Assembly: GCF_009727055.1 (NCBI RefSeq)
Contig: NC_052353.1
Coordinates: 41,029,729 to 41,093,728, forward strand
Direction: 5' to 3'
From: Benincasa hispida
Taxonomy: Eukaryota > Streptophyta > Magnoliopsida > Cucurbitales > Cucurbitaceae
Length of the DNA: 64,000 bases
Of the stretch, positions 9,508 to 21,654 are shown one piece after another (the stretch's first letter is position 1; each line of letters begins with the position of its first letter). A program made the translations under genes and the position numbers. The notes beneath the pieces are model-generated. The model made no database searches, was not told the DNA's origin, and saw only the letters and a list, made by a program, of their open reading frames with translations.

Positions 9508-11581
9508 TGTTGGGGTTGATGCCCTAAATTCTCGTATCCTTGTAGTTTGTAAACAGTTTGTACGAACGCTTTTGATGTATAATGTATGATATTTAACTTC
9601 ACTTCTTGATTTTGTTCAGTTGTTTGTTTTATTTAATTTACCACTAACCAATAAACCTAAAATCCCTAGTTATTTGTATGTAACTTAAGCATGTATGTGG
9701 TGACATACAAGTGGATCATATCTTAAGTGATACCAAAATGGTCTGTGGTATATGGATAGAGGAGGGAAACCTTATCCTGGTAACGCTACGAATGTGGCTC
9801 GCTTTATGGAATGGTCACAAGTGTTGTGACTTGTCACAGATCGTCTGATCCTGATCATTTGTGTAAGGGACATGTGAGCGGGGACGTCTTATACAAAGAG
9901 TTTGTATAAGACTTGACCAGGAAGTGTTAACGTCTCGTTATATAACCCCGTTCATGACAGAGACTTCACTTCACTAGGATGACCATAGGTAACATGACCT
10001 CAATCCTGAGTCAGTTGGGAACTAATGCCATTGAGGGCGCTCCTTTGATTTGTATGGGTGCGAGTGGCCAGTTCGTCGACTCAAACCTACCATTTTGGGG
10101 ATTTGTCTGATTTAGGAGCTAGGAACTCAGCTACAAAAGATGGAATTCACTCCTTACCCCAAGCATGGGCAAATAGATAGATAGCTCCCTTAAGAGCTGA
10201 TTCCAGGGCTTGAACGATGTGGCGCCACACACCTTCTCTTGACTCGAGAGATGTTCACATATAGTTAGACTATGTTGCATTGTTCATTAAAGGAATCAGT
10301 GGTACTTAAGGAGTGAGATGAAACTACAGGGGCAAAACGGTAAATTGACCCAGTTGTACTTACGAGCATCTGTGAAGGGTCATCATACTCATGATTGGTT
10401 ATATCTGATGGACATGGAAATATATTTGTGGTAAGAAGAGTTCAGTTGTTGGTCTTTATGAAATGCTTGGTAGTTAACATATGGTGGATCTCGTGGCTAA
10501 AGAGTTTAGTCAGCTATTCATAGGTTCATAAGGTCCCCTAGGTAGTTTGGATAAAGTCGAAAATCAGTTTTTGGATCAATTTAAAATGTTCACATTGACA
10601 AGAGGGAGTTTGATTATATATGATATAATTGAACTGGTTAATTATATATAATATAATTGATAAATGTATGGGATACATTATTTAGGAGAAAATTAGCTAT
10701 AAGTATGATTTATATCAAGTAGAGGAGAAATTACTATAGTAGATATATGATATCAAACTATAGGTTAAAAATATAATATGATTGTATTCATTTATTATTT
10801 AATTAGTCGTTATGATAATTGGCTAAAAATTTCTCCTGTATCGTGCGTTAGTGGGAAGATCAATTTCGGTTATTGTAACTGAAGAATAAAATGAAAATGA
10901 TTTTCATTTTTGCAAAGAGTTTGAAAAAAAAATTCGCTGAAGGTGTGGAAACGTCACGATCGCTTAGTTGAGAACCTATATATTAATGCCTTATCACATA
11001 AACGATCGCACACCCCACGCACTAAACTATTGCACGCGTTCTCTAAACGATCGCTTTACACACTGCGTTTTCTAAACGATCGCTTACTCTTTATTAAACG
11101 ACCGCTTAGTAAAACCTAAACGATCGTGTACCTTTCCCTATATGATAAGCACCCGACTATATGATAGTCACCTACTATCTCCCACTTACTTGTCGTGCTA
11201 CATGATCGTCATTTTCTCCTTCCTCTACCAATTCCATCAAAGTCCACTATTTGGATTCTCACTTCGAGACAAGTGGTGGTGTTGTCCCCGGTTGCTGCTT
11301 GTTCGTGTGTTGTCGTTTGTGTAGACAATTGTGCTACTAGGCGACTATTTGCTGGGCGATAAAAACCGTAGAGGGTTGCTTCTGCTGGATTGAGTTCAAA
11401 GTGAAGACAGTCTTCAACTAGTACGTTTACTCAATTGTAGTTATTTAATTGTTAAAGCATGCCTATAATTAGTGATAAAATGCATACCTGTTTGTTAGAA
11501 TGTGTGTGTGGTAATTCGATCACAGTGAAATAGGAAAGATCCAGACGCGCTCATGGATGCTCTTGTTTAAGAGTTCCTTCA
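9508..11581 (+). repeat. 3' LTR of copia element 1
   Basis: It is 2074 bp, starts TGTTGGGGTT, ends GAGTTCCTTCA and is followed by the target duplication GTATG. It is collinear with 481-2619 apart from base changes, small indels and the adapter. The AAACGATCG cluster is at about 10995-11130. Confidence 0.92.
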
Positions 11582-11586
11582 GTATG

Positions 11587-13226
11587 GGTATTAGGAGACT
11601 AGGACATTTGTGAAATATTAGTTATTTAGTAGGCTAATTCTCTAAATCTTTGAATACAATTTGAAATGCATGATCCGAGAGTAAACCTTAATCCCATTTT
11701 CCAAAACTTCTAACAATACATGTGGACTTTAAAAAAATAACAAGAAAACAAAATGAATTCCAAAGTTTATTTTTAAAAAAAAAAAACATGTAATTATTGA
11801 ATAAAAAATTAAACAAAATAATCACCATAAAAACATATTATTTAGGAAAAAAATATACCAGATACTCTTGAAATATGAACTCAACTCAACACCCCAGATA
11901 TAGACTTACTAACTCAAACAAAATAATTAAACACCCAAAGCACAGACATATGAACTCAAAAGGCATATAAACTTTAGATATTTGAACTCAACTCAGTGTC
12001 CAAACAACCCTAAATTATTTTCTATATCTATTAAGTGGGTAATTTTCAATATAACTCAATTAATAAATCATATTTTAAAGTCACCTTTAATGAATTATGA
12101 TGTTTTGTAATAGTAAAGTAAGAAGTTGATTTAAAAAAGTTATCATGAAGATGAAATTTAAATAGATGTAATTAAATATGGAAAACAATAAATACTAAAT
12201 CTTACATTTATTGTCATTTTACGTGAACCTTTTGAAATCTTAATACAAATGTCCAACGATTCATGTTGAAAAATAGCAAAAAGTTTCCAAATTAGGGAAC
12301 TAGTAAAATAATTTTTAAGATTATTAATTATTAATTATCAAAAGACGAAAATATCCAAAAAGATCTAAATTTCAAATTTTGATTAAATTCAGATCATAAC
12401 AACGAATAACTATTAAAAACCAAATATTTTTAAATCAAATTTGTGACTAATAAAAAAAATCCATTAAAATACATGAAAATGAAGATTCTATTAATTAATT
12501 ATTAAAAATTATACTATTTTCAAATCTCTCACTTAAAATTAAAGAAAATCCTACTTGGCACAAAAAAAAAAAAAAAAAAGGTTTTCATTGATAAACTTCT
12601 ATAAGCATGTATAATGATAGAGAATATATCATTGATAAACTTCTATAAGTATTTATCAAAGAATATTAAAATTTTACTATTTTATATAAATAGTTCGAAG
12701 AAATCGAACTAACAAGTTTTAACGTGATTGACTATACAAATATCCAGTATTTTCACTCGTGAAGACATGTTCATTGATAGGCGAATCGAAGTCCATGGCC
12801 TGCCATGTTCTTATATTGCTTCCATGGATTCCATAGTAATTGTATCGATATATGGTTTCAGTCCCATCGCGCTCACATTGGTGAGGCCAGTTTTACGAGT
12901 CTTGTCAATTACTAGCTCTAGCTGACTTTTTCCGTACCAATGAGAATGTGATCGTGATAGATGAAATTAAAAAGCATAAACTGGAAACACATATAAAAGA
13001 TTTTTTTTATTTATAAGTAAAATCTGATAAACAAATAGATTTTAATAAAAATAAGATGAGAAAATTGTACACCGATCTATTTTTGGAGGTCCAAAATGAA
13101 AAATGTCTCACCTTTTTAGAACATTGCTAATTGACTTTTCTATGACATCATTGATGAGTGAAGTTATATATTTGCACCTCTTTATTTTTATTTTTATTTT
13201 ATTTTATTTTACTCTCTTTTTCTTCC
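11587..13226. other. AT-rich intergenic spacer
   Basis: I find no supported gene. There is an A run at about 12561-12579 and a short direct repeat containing CATTGATAAACTTCTATAAG at about 12586-12648. The end of the stretch (13158-13195) resembles the middle of the LTR of the next element (16780-16815). Confidence 0.5.
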
Positions 13227-13231
13227 TCTTC

Positions 13232-13385
13232 TGTTGGTTGAAAATTTAACTTTCAAAATTAGAGGGAACCAACTTTTTTTGGTTAGAGAATCCCACATTG
13301 AAAAATTTGGTGTTGGAAGTCTCTTTTATGTACTCCAATCTCGTGTTTTAGGTTTGGGCCCCAAAGAGGAGATAGACCAATGTGG
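13232..13385 (+). repeat. Truncated 5' LTR of copia element 2
   Basis: TGTTGGTTGAAAATTTAAC and the following 150 bases match the first part of the 3' LTR at 16526. The match breaks off at GTGGGTTTGGTGAATTT, where the 3' LTR continues into GTGGACGTCC. The rest of the LTR, the primer site, gag and protease are missing. Confidence 0.75.
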
Positions 13386-13914
13386 GTTTGGTGAATTTAA
13401 TTCTTAACATGATTAGGCTGGAAATGATCTATACTTAAGAACTTCAAACTTTAATGAATTTTTTAACTCACATGGAATAATACACGAAAAGATCGCACCT
13501 CATTCTCCTGAAATGAACGGAAAAGTCGAAAGGAAAAATAGAACTTTAGCTGAACTAATAGTTCAATGTGGGTTCGTGAATTTAATTCCTAACATCATTA
13601 GGCTAGAAATGATCTGTACTTAAGATATTTCATTACTTTTATTGACGGTTGCTCTGATTTTACTTTTGTATATTTGCTGAAAAACAAAAGTGATATTTTT
13701 GATGCCTTCAAACTTTTGTTTCTAAAATAGAGAATCAGTTTAATATAAAGAGGTTAAAAGACTTTGTAGTGATAGGGGAATCGAGTACGACTTGGACAGT
13801 TTTAATGAATTTTTTAACTCAAATGGAATAATACATGAAAAGACCGCACCTTATTCTCCTGAAATGAACAGAAAAGTCGAAAGGAAAAATAGAACTTTAG
13901 TTGAGCTAGTAGTT
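13379..13914 (+). repeat. Internal direct duplications inside element 2
   Basis: 13379-13440 is repeated at 13564-13624 (AATTTAATTC(T/C)TAACAT and so on). 13451-13562, a piece of integrase, is repeated at 13801-13914 with few differences. The two pairs interleave, so this is more than a simple tandem copy. The first set joins LTR sequence directly to integrase sequence. Confidence 0.8.
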
Positions 13915-15960
13915 GCTATTTTACTTAGTTCAGGAGCCACATCTTATTGGTGGGTGAAATCATCCTTACCGTGTGTTATGTCCTAAATAGAATCCCAAAA
14001 TCTAAAAACAAAACTTCGCCTTATGAAATTCTCAAGAACAAGAAGTCAAACTTGTCCTACTTTAGAACTTGGGGTTGTCTAGCCTTTGTAAGGATTCCTG
14101 ATCCAAAAAGGAGAAAGTTAGCTAGTAGAGCTTATGAGTGTATCTTTATAGGTTATGCCTTAAATAGAAAGCCTACATCTCTATGATCTAGGGAACCAAG
14201 TGATTATTTGAGTCAAATGATGCCGACTTCTTTGAAGATAGATTTCCCTTTAAATCAAGGAATAGTGGGGGTTCTGGATCAAGTAGTATAACCCTGGTTA
14301 GAAATCCTAACCATAGAGAGGAAATTGACCCAGAACCTAGAAGAAGCAAAAGAGCTAGAACCGCCAAAGATTTCGGAAATGACTTCCTGACCTACAATGT
14401 AGAAGAAGACCCTAAAGATCTGAAAGCTGCCTTGTCCTCAGTAGATGTCGACCTATGGCAAGAAGCCATAAATGATGAGATGGACTCACTTAAGTCAAAT
14501 AGGACTTGGCACTTAGTAGATCTACCCCTAGGATGTAAGGCAATAGGGTGCAAATGGATCTTGGGATTATCGATAATAGGACTTGGCACTTAGACCTGAT
14601 GGGATTATCGATAAATTTAAAGTCAGGTCAGTAGAAAAGGGCTTTAGACAAAGAGAAAACATAGATTTCTTTGCCACCTTCCCCCCTGTCACTAGAATTA
14701 CCTTTATTTGTGTCCTATTCTCTTTCGCTGCCCTTTATAACCTCGTAGTACATCAGATGGATGTGAAAACTGCTTTCCTAAATGGTGAGCTTGAAAAAAA
14801 GATTTACATGGAATAACCTGAGGGTTTTTTCGTCCATGGTTAAGAAAATAAAGTGTGTAAATTAGAAAATTCTCTATGGACTAAAACAGGCTCCTAAGCA
14901 ATGGCATGAAAAATTTGACAGCCTTATCCTATCTAAAGGTTTCAAGGTCAATGAAAGTGACAAATGCATCTACTATAAGTTTGATAATAACCCTGCACTA
15001 TCTTGTGTCTATATGTAGATGATTTATTGATCTATGGGTCAAATTTGCACATCATAAATAATGTAAAATCAATATTGAGTGTGAACTTCGACATGAAAGA
15101 CTTAGGAGAAGCTAGTGTAATCTTAGGCATAAAAGTAAATAGGTCTGAAAAGGGAATTTCTTTGGATCAATCTCACTATATAGAAAAGATTCTAAAGAAA
15201 TATAATTACTTTGAGTGTAAACCAGCTTGTACTTCTTATGACCCTAGTGTCAAGTTGTTCAAGAACACTGGTAATAGTGTTACTCAATCTGAGAATGCGA
15301 GCATCATAGGTAGTTTTAGATATGCTGCTGACTGCACTAGGCCTGACATAGCTTATGCTGTAGGATTACTATGCAGGTTTACAAGCAGACCTAGTAAAGA
15401 GCATTGGATTGCCATAGAAAGGGTAATGAGATACTTGAAGAAAACCCAAAACCTAGGATTACATTATCAAAAAAAATTCACTATCCTGGAAGGGTTCAGC
15501 GATGCTGATTGGAACTCTCTTTCAGATGATTCAAAGGCTACAAGTGGCTATATCTTTAACATAGCTGGCAGAGTTGTCTCTTGGAAGTCCAAGAAACAGA
15601 CTATTTTAGCCTAATCTATGATGGTGTCAGAAATGATAGTACTAGCGACAGCTAGTGATGAAGCAGGCTGGCTTAGAAGTCTGCTATCAGAGATTCCTTT
15701 ATAGGAAAAGTCGGTACCAACCATACTGATCCATTGTGATAGTACTGCAGCAATCACAAAAGTTCAGAACTATTACTACAACGGAAAGAGACATCAAATA
15801 CGTCGTAAGCACAGTACCATTAAAGAGTTTCTCACTACTGGTGCAGTTAGAGTAGATCACATACGAACTAATGAAAATTTGGAAGATCCTTTGACGAAAG
15901 GACTGGCCAGAGAAAAGGTTTTCAGACCTCAGAAAGGATGGGACTCATACTTATAGATGA
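13620..15960 (+). pseudogene. Copia pol remnant: integrase, reverse transcriptase, RNase H
   Basis: Integrase pieces are at about 13630-14190, with the catalytic-core end YSPEMNRKVERKNRTL. Reverse transcriptase is at about 14400-15300, with MDVKTAFLNGELE and the intact catalytic LYVDDLLIYGS at about 15006. The connection and RNase H domains run to 15960, with FSDADWNS and the SGYIFNIAGRVVSWKSKKQT stretch before a stop at 15612. The longest open piece is 15003-15614. Stops and frameshifts elsewhere break the frame. Near 14560-14620 a short duplication (TGGGATTATCGATAA twice) disturbs the start of RT. It is not functional. Confidence 0.9.
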
Positions 15961-16525
15961 ATCAAAGTGAGGAAAATACAACCTGTAGACTGGAGATCTC
16001 AAGAAACATGTTCAACAAGTAATAACTGATCCTAAGTGATATATAGTGAATCATGCTAAACCAAACACAGAGTTTCATTCCTATGACTTAAAGTCTGAGC
16101 ATGATATCCTGAAGCGTAAGAAAGGTTGAACTCATTTCTTAATGAGATCTATGCTTGATGACAAGTGGGGTACCTAGCTATAGGAGTACTTTTGATAGAC
16201 CCATCTGTATGAATGTGAAAGTGAGGACCGCTTTTTATGGAGTTTTTAGACAAACTTTCTAAAGTATTCACTAAACCGGGATTCACGTACTAGGCCTTAA
16301 AGCACGGGCTTTCGTACTACACCCTAATAACACTCTGTGTGAGATGTTGTTAGAGATAAAGTTCAAAAATAAGGGTTACTCTAGTATATTCTGAATCATC
16401 TACACTATGTAAAGGTTCAAGACGTAAGCCACCTTTATTTATGCATAGTGTTGTATAGATTGAAACTGCTCGATGGAAATCTTTTCTCCTCTTTTTCTTT
16501 TTGTTTAAATTTCCAAGTGGAGGAT
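15961..16525 (+). other. Untranslated 3' internal region of element 2 with polypurine tract
   Basis: No coding sequence. The tract AAGTGGAGGAT at 16515-16525 directly precedes the 3' LTR, as expected for a plus-strand primer. Confidence 0.65.
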
Positions 16526-17328
16526 TGTTGGGTGAAAATTAAACTTTCAAAACTAGAGAGAACCAACTTTTTTTGGTTGGAGAATCCCACATTGGAAATT
16601 TTGATGTTGGAAGTCTACTTTATGTACTCTAATCTTGTGTTTTGGGTTTGAGCCCCAAGAGGTACCCATGTTTTGGAGAGAGTGAGAAGATAGACCAATA
16701 TGGGTTCGGTGGACGTCCCACACGTGCGCCGCCACCACCATCCGTCTGGTCTATACAACACTGTGCATAAGTAAAGGTGAAGTTATATATTTGCTCCTCT
16801 TTATTTTTTTTTATTATTTATTTCTTTAAACGAAAAAAAAAGGGAAAAATCGGTCGCTCCATTTGACGAAGTTGCCCATTTCGTTTCATCCGCCTGTTCT
16901 GCTTCGATCGCCCATTCCGTTCTGTCCGTGCACGTTCTGTGGCGGAGAGTTTTTTTCGCTCTCTACGATTCGACGCTGAAGGCCTATAAAAGGTGTGGCC
17001 TTCAGCAGTTCGATAGACAAAATTCATTCTTCATTTGACACTTCATTTTTCCTCTCCTCCTCCATCTTAGCTTTCCGAGCAGTGAGTTTAGAAAGGGTGT
17101 ATGTTTCAGTCGATAACGGTGCATTTTCGATCAGGTTTCATTTGGCTATTTTATTCTTGGGACGACATGGCATTTTTCAGACCTGCTTGTACACTTGGGC
17201 AGAGTCGCGAAAGAGCTCTGCGACTCAGTTTATAACAAGTTTCTATTTTGTAGGTTTTGCTCTTCGCTTGACCACCGTGCCTTGACGGTTTACTGTTCGT
17301 CGTTCTGAGGGTCCTACCGTTTCCAACA
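16526..17328 (+). repeat. 3' LTR of copia element 2
   Basis: It is 803 bp and begins TGTTGGGTG and ends TTTCCAACA, a six-base inverted terminal pair. A TATA box (CTATAAAAGG, 16984-16993) marks the likely U3 promoter. TCTTC follows at 17329. Confidence 0.85.
16984..16993 (+). promoter_or_regulatory. TATA box of the element 2 LTR
   Basis: CTATAAAAGG lies about 460 bp into the LTR. It is a good TATA consensus and the usual place for the LTR promoter of a copia element. Transcription today is not implied. Confidence 0.55.
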
Positions 17329-17333
17329 TCTTC

Positions 17334-18724
17334 TTTCTCATGAATCATGGGTTTGGGCAATTTTTTTATAGATCTACCCCTCCTTATTATTTTTTTTCCT
17401 TTTCTCTTTCTTCTTTCTCTTCTTCTTCGTAAAACGTAGGTTTGAGTATTTTTTTTCTTCTTCTTTTCTACTTCCTCTCTTGTTTTCTTCTTCCCTCTTT
17501 TTTCTCTTATCCGACAAGCAACCATACTAAATCCAGTGAGCACCAATTGGCATTGTGCACCCAAATGCCAAAAAACTAGGGGAAAACGAGACAACAAGAG
17601 AGAAGAGAGCGAGACAACAAGAGAGTGTGTGATTTTTTAGAGAGAGAAATGAAATGAGAGAGAGAGCAAGAGCGAGAAAGCCAAGAGCGAGATTGGTCGT
17701 TTTCCCATGCGCACGAGGATTTCATGGTAATTTCAGCTATTGCTGACATCAGCAAAGGGTAAAAAAAAAAACTCTCATTTTCAAAAAAGCAAGGCATGTC
17801 TCATTTTCTCTTCCCAATTTAGGTCATCCGTACAAAAAGCCCAAATAAGATGGTATTTTTAAAGTATGGCCAAAATGGTTTTAGTCGAGGAGTTTCGAAA
17901 CATAATCGAGGCAAGCTTTTGATAAGCATTGTCTCTAAGACAATTATTCTCTCTACGCGGGCTACAAGTAAACAACAACGATCATCTCAGCAAGATACAA
18001 TGACTAACTCTGAAACTGCAACCTCGAACTACTTGGATCTGATGGAACTTTTGGATACTTGCTCTTAGTTTAACTCAAGATCAAAAGAAAGAAGAAAAGG
18101 ATAGAACTCTTCAATTTAAGGTGTGATGCTATAAATGAAGAACAAAGTTACTATTTATAGGCTATCAACTTAGTAATTCTCCAAAATATAAAATAAAATC
18201 AAATAAATACAAAAATTGAAACATTTATCAAATTGAACTTAATTGAGTTGTTACTTATAGAGAAAATAGCAAATGGATTTAATCTACAGAAGTAAATTTA
18301 TTTGTATATTTCAAATATTCACCAAAGTTTCAGTTTCTTTTACTATAAATATTCAACAAGTACATCAAGAAAGTTTATCTAACCCCTTACAATGTAATAT
18401 ATGGTTCTATTGTTTTTTTTTTTTTTAAAAAAAAAAAAGAACAAAACAAAAAGCTACCGCAAATCTTAAGGGCTAGTTCACAAATCTTTATCATATTTAT
18501 TTATATTTCAAATTTGAAATATTTGTTCATTTTTCTATTAAATCACGTGCTAGTTAGGGTACATGGTGAAAATATAAAACTATCAAAGGACTAAGAAACT
18601 AAAGAGGTGTCATAGTGAAACTTTACAATCTTTAGTTATCCATTCAAATATACATTTTCTTCTCTAGAGTAAAAAGAACACACTGAAGTTGTTAGATCCT
18701 ACAAAGATATTAGAAATGTTCAAT
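17334..18724. other. Intergenic spacer, pyrimidine-rich then AT-rich
   Basis: 17370-17510 is a TC-rich tract of T and CTT runs, and 17590-17700 is GA-rich, so the reading frames there have biased composition and look accidental. The frame at 17850-18068 matches nothing I know. No gene is supported. Confidence 0.5.
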
Positions 18725-19074
18725 TAAAGGTTGTATTTCATTATGAATGTTATTTCATATGAAGATTGTTATGTCGTAGATAAAATCACTGCCTTGAAAG
18801 TAAAAACAGTGCGATCTTGGTGTTATATCGTAAGAAGCCGGTTGTTTCTCAAGGTTCACACAACAAACGGACTCTAATGTGCACTTGTCGAAGAATAAAT
18901 TGAAATCAATAGGAAGATTAGCTCAAAAACGGTGAGGGTAGCAGAAAGCAAAGAACTGTGAAGATGAGAAGCTAGGATTTTTCTGTGTATGCACAAGTTG
19001 CACAAAAAACTTTTTTTTAAAAAAAGAAGAAGAAAAAACGTTCAAAAATTAATTTCTACTAATACGTTTTATTT
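18725..19074 (+). repeat. Left copy of a direct repeat of about 350 bp
   Basis: It aligns with 21308-21654 along its full length, with scattered substitutions and small gaps. Shared blocks include TCAATAGGAAGATTAGCTCA. The two copies bracket the gypsy-type LTR between them. Confidence 0.8.
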
Positions 19075-21307
19075 TGCACAAGTTGCTCGATCACGAATCT
19101 GCTTGTCATTCGTCGGCGCGTCCTTACTCTTACCTGAAACATAAACATGAGAAAAAAGTGAGTATAAAATACTCAGTAAGTAACCCCACTACTAGGGTCA
19201 GGCTAGGCATCTATGTCCTCTAGATGCCTACCTCTAGTGGAACATATAAACTGCTCTAGTCCTCATGGGACACATATGTACATGAAAAACTTATTTCTAT
19301 CCTACTGTAGTTGAGTATGTCCACTACCTCTAGTAAGTCCCATAGGACCCACAACCTCTTGTGAATCCCGAAGGAAACACAATCTTTTACATAAGCATGG
19401 TTATGCATACACCTCTTTCGTATACACATAAACCCACTTAATGTGTACCTCTTTCGTACACATGGTTACGTATACACCCCTTTCATATACACATAACCCA
19501 CTGAAGGTGTACCTCTTTCATACATCTAATTATGTATACACCTCTTTCGTATACACATAACCCACTGAGTATGTACATCTTTTGTACACCTCAGATCCTC
19601 TTTATAAATGTAGGGATGCGTACCTCTTTTGTACACATGGTTAGGCATACACCTCTTTCGTATACACATAACCCACTGAGTATGTACCTTTTTCGTACAC
19701 CCCAGTACCCTCTGGGTATGTATCACTTTCATACACACCAGCTCTAGTACATCTCTTTCATGTACTAGCGCCCTTGGACGTGCATTACTTTCATGCAGTC
19801 ACATAGTCTGGAAAGGAAAGAAGATTGCATCTAACTTCATATTACATATAACATTCAGCTAATCATGAATCCTCTAAAATCTCCTCATCGTCAACCTCAT
19901 GTTAATTAACGTCAACATACGTATTTAATCTAGTTTTAAATGGATCAACTGTAGCACATCACTTTCATGCACTAAATCATGTAAACAATACAGTATTCGG
20001 GATTTTGTAATATATCATACAGTCTACACATTCTCATAATAAATTGCATAACTATATAGATCAGCAAATGTCTAATGCTCATCTAGCTTTAAGACACTCC
20101 AATAGGAGTGCTACTTAACTCATAATTTAAGGGTCATGCTCAATCTTCATTTAATATAACTCATAAGATTCCAAATCAAGCTCATATGTAATCATATTCT
20201 GATATATTACCACATGCTCATATATCCTTCATAAGCAGTCCATCCAACCTCAAAACAATCAAAATTATTCAAAGAAAAACTGCTATAGGATCCTCAATGT
20301 TAAATCTACAGTGTATCATCTGGCATAAAAGCGATTCCAGTAGTAAGATTACTTACCTTAATCGAAATTCCACAGATAAAATCAGACAACCAAACGATGA
20401 CCGCGGTTTGAAGTAACGGCCCCAAAGAACTCGATCAACAACCACTCCCAAGATTTCGACTCCAAAATCTCCTGCTAACAGATTTTAAATCCCAATGGAC
20501 GACGACTTGGAACCTTAAAGGTACAACAGTTAAGTCAAACTTAATTCAGTAATCAAAGCGTGTCCACAAACTAACAATAAGGACCATAACTCTTACCAAC
20601 ACTCTTGTCGAACGATCTTGAATCCGCTGGACAGTCGCTGCTGTGATTTCCCAAGTTCAAATCTAAAATTAAATAATGAGACTAATTTAATCCTTAATTC
20701 AAATTAGTGGGCATCCAAAATCTTTCAAGAAAACCAACCACCAAAATAGATCTTACCAAAAACTAAAAAGTCAAGCTGTTGGAAGACGGCACGGCGCGCG
20801 GTGGTCAGGGGCTGGATCGGCAGCGGACGGCTCTCCTGTTGGGCGATCGGTGCGACGGATGGAGGAGTAATCGGCTGGACGCGCGACAGTGTGGGTCTGG
20901 GCAGTGAGAGAGGTAGCGCGGCATTCGGGTCATGACTGGCAGGAGGGAACTTTAGGGATAGGGTTATGTGTGAGGTGTGCGTGAGGAAGAAGATGCTCCC
21001 TTTTTATTTTATAATTATAATAATAATAACTAAAAAGGAAATAGTATAACTATAATTAAATCATTTTCTTATTCCACTTATAACTATTTAATTCTTTCCT
21101 TTTCCAAAGAAAATTAATTCCTACTATTAATTTTCAAATTGAATTTCAAAATTGAATAATTTCCACGCCAACACTTAAATTCTCGCACTTATACTTCAAA
21201 TTCAAAATTCCAAAAATGCCCTCCAACTAAGGACAATTACTGAATTTCCAAATAATAAAGTTACTAAAAATTACATTATTATTAAATAAAAATGTGCGGG
21301 TGTTACA
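19075..21307 (-). repeat. Ty3/gypsy-type LTR or LTR-derived unit
   Basis: On the minus strand it begins TGTAACACCCGCACATTTTT, the typical start of a class of plant gypsy LTRs, at 21307. It contains GC-rich sequence around 20780-20960 and a minisatellite at 19380-19760. The low-coordinate end is placed at TGCACAAG (19075), where similarity between the flanking direct repeats breaks off. No 5-bp target duplication is seen (TATTT versus TAGGC), so the low end is uncertain. No gypsy coding sequence is attached. Confidence 0.6.
19380..19760 (+). repeat. Minisatellite in the gypsy-type LTR
   Basis: Units such as TACACCTCTTTCGTATACAC followed by ATAACCCACTGAGTATGTAC recur several times at irregular spacing (about 60-110 bp). 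Within a unit GTAC/GTATAC steps make short inverted repeats. The reading frames on both strands here are products of this repeat and not genes. Confidence 0.75.
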
Positions 21308-21654
21308 TAGGCTATATTTCATTATGATTGTTATTCTAGATGAATATCGTCGTGTTGAAAATAAAGTCACTGCCTTGGAAGCGCAAACAGCGCGACCTTG
21401 GTGCTATATTGTAAGAAGTCGGTTGCTCCTCGAGGTTCACAAAACACTCAGACTCTGACGTGCACTCATCGAAGAACACATTTAAATCAATAGGAAGATT
21501 AGCTCATAGATGGTGATGGCAGTAGAAAGCAGTGAGCCGTGAAGATAAGAAGCTAAGATTTTTTTGTATATGCACAAGCTGCTCAAAATACATTTTTTAA
21601 AAAGAGGAAGAAAAAACATTCAGAAATTAATTCCAACTAATACATTTTATTTGT
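21308..21654 (+). repeat. Right copy of the direct repeat of about 350 bp
   Basis: It starts exactly where the gypsy-type LTR ends (after TGTTACA at 21301-21307) and matches 18725-19074. After about 21654 the similarity stops. Confidence 0.8.

Larger units (their letters stand above)
481..11581 (+). mobile_element. Ty1/copia LTR retrotransposon with long LTRs, nested and decayed
   Basis: Two related LTRs (481-2619 and 9508-11581) both begin TGTTGGGG and end in TTC(C)TTCA-like sequence. They are flanked by the same 5-bp target duplication, GTATG, at 476-480 and 11582-11586. A methionine-tRNA-type primer site follows the left LTR and a polypurine tract precedes the right one. The interior keeps a long untranslated leader and only the reverse transcriptase and RNase H part of pol; gag, protease and integrase are missing. 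Two later insertions sit in the leader: an inverted solo LTR (4019-6096) and plastid DNA (about 6405-7165). In the first 60 bases the two LTRs differ at about five sites, so the insertion is not recent. Stops and frameshifts in pol make it non-autonomous. Confidence 0.93.
13232..17328 (+). mobile_element. Second Ty1/copia element, rearranged
   Basis: The right LTR (16526-17328) has the inverted ends TGTTGG and CCAACA, and a polypurine tract before it. The left side begins with the same LTR start at 13232 but keeps only about 150 bp of it before passing into integrase sequence. TCTTC stands on both outer sides (13227-13231 and 17329-17333) and is probably the target duplication, although both flanks are pyrimidine-rich, so the match is weaker evidence than usual. 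The interior carries integrase, reverse transcriptase and RNase H remnants with stops, frameshifts and local duplications. Its sequence differs clearly from elements 1 and 3, so it is another copia lineage. Confidence 0.82.

Noticed and set aside
12728..12925. Frame of 65 codons, with a protein-like reading on the minus strand as well
   Set aside because: No recognised domain and no supporting neighbours; too short to call.
17151..17597. Lys/Arg-rich frame of 148 codons on the minus strand
   Set aside because: It is a translation of a pyrimidine-rich tract and overlaps the end of an LTR; composition, not coding, explains it.
19526..19747. Two overlapping frames on opposite strands
   Set aside because: Both come from the palindromic minisatellite in the gypsy-type LTR.
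19380..19760. CRISPR-like array
   Set aside because: The spacing is irregular, the spacers are themselves repeats, and this is plant nuclear DNA within an LTR.
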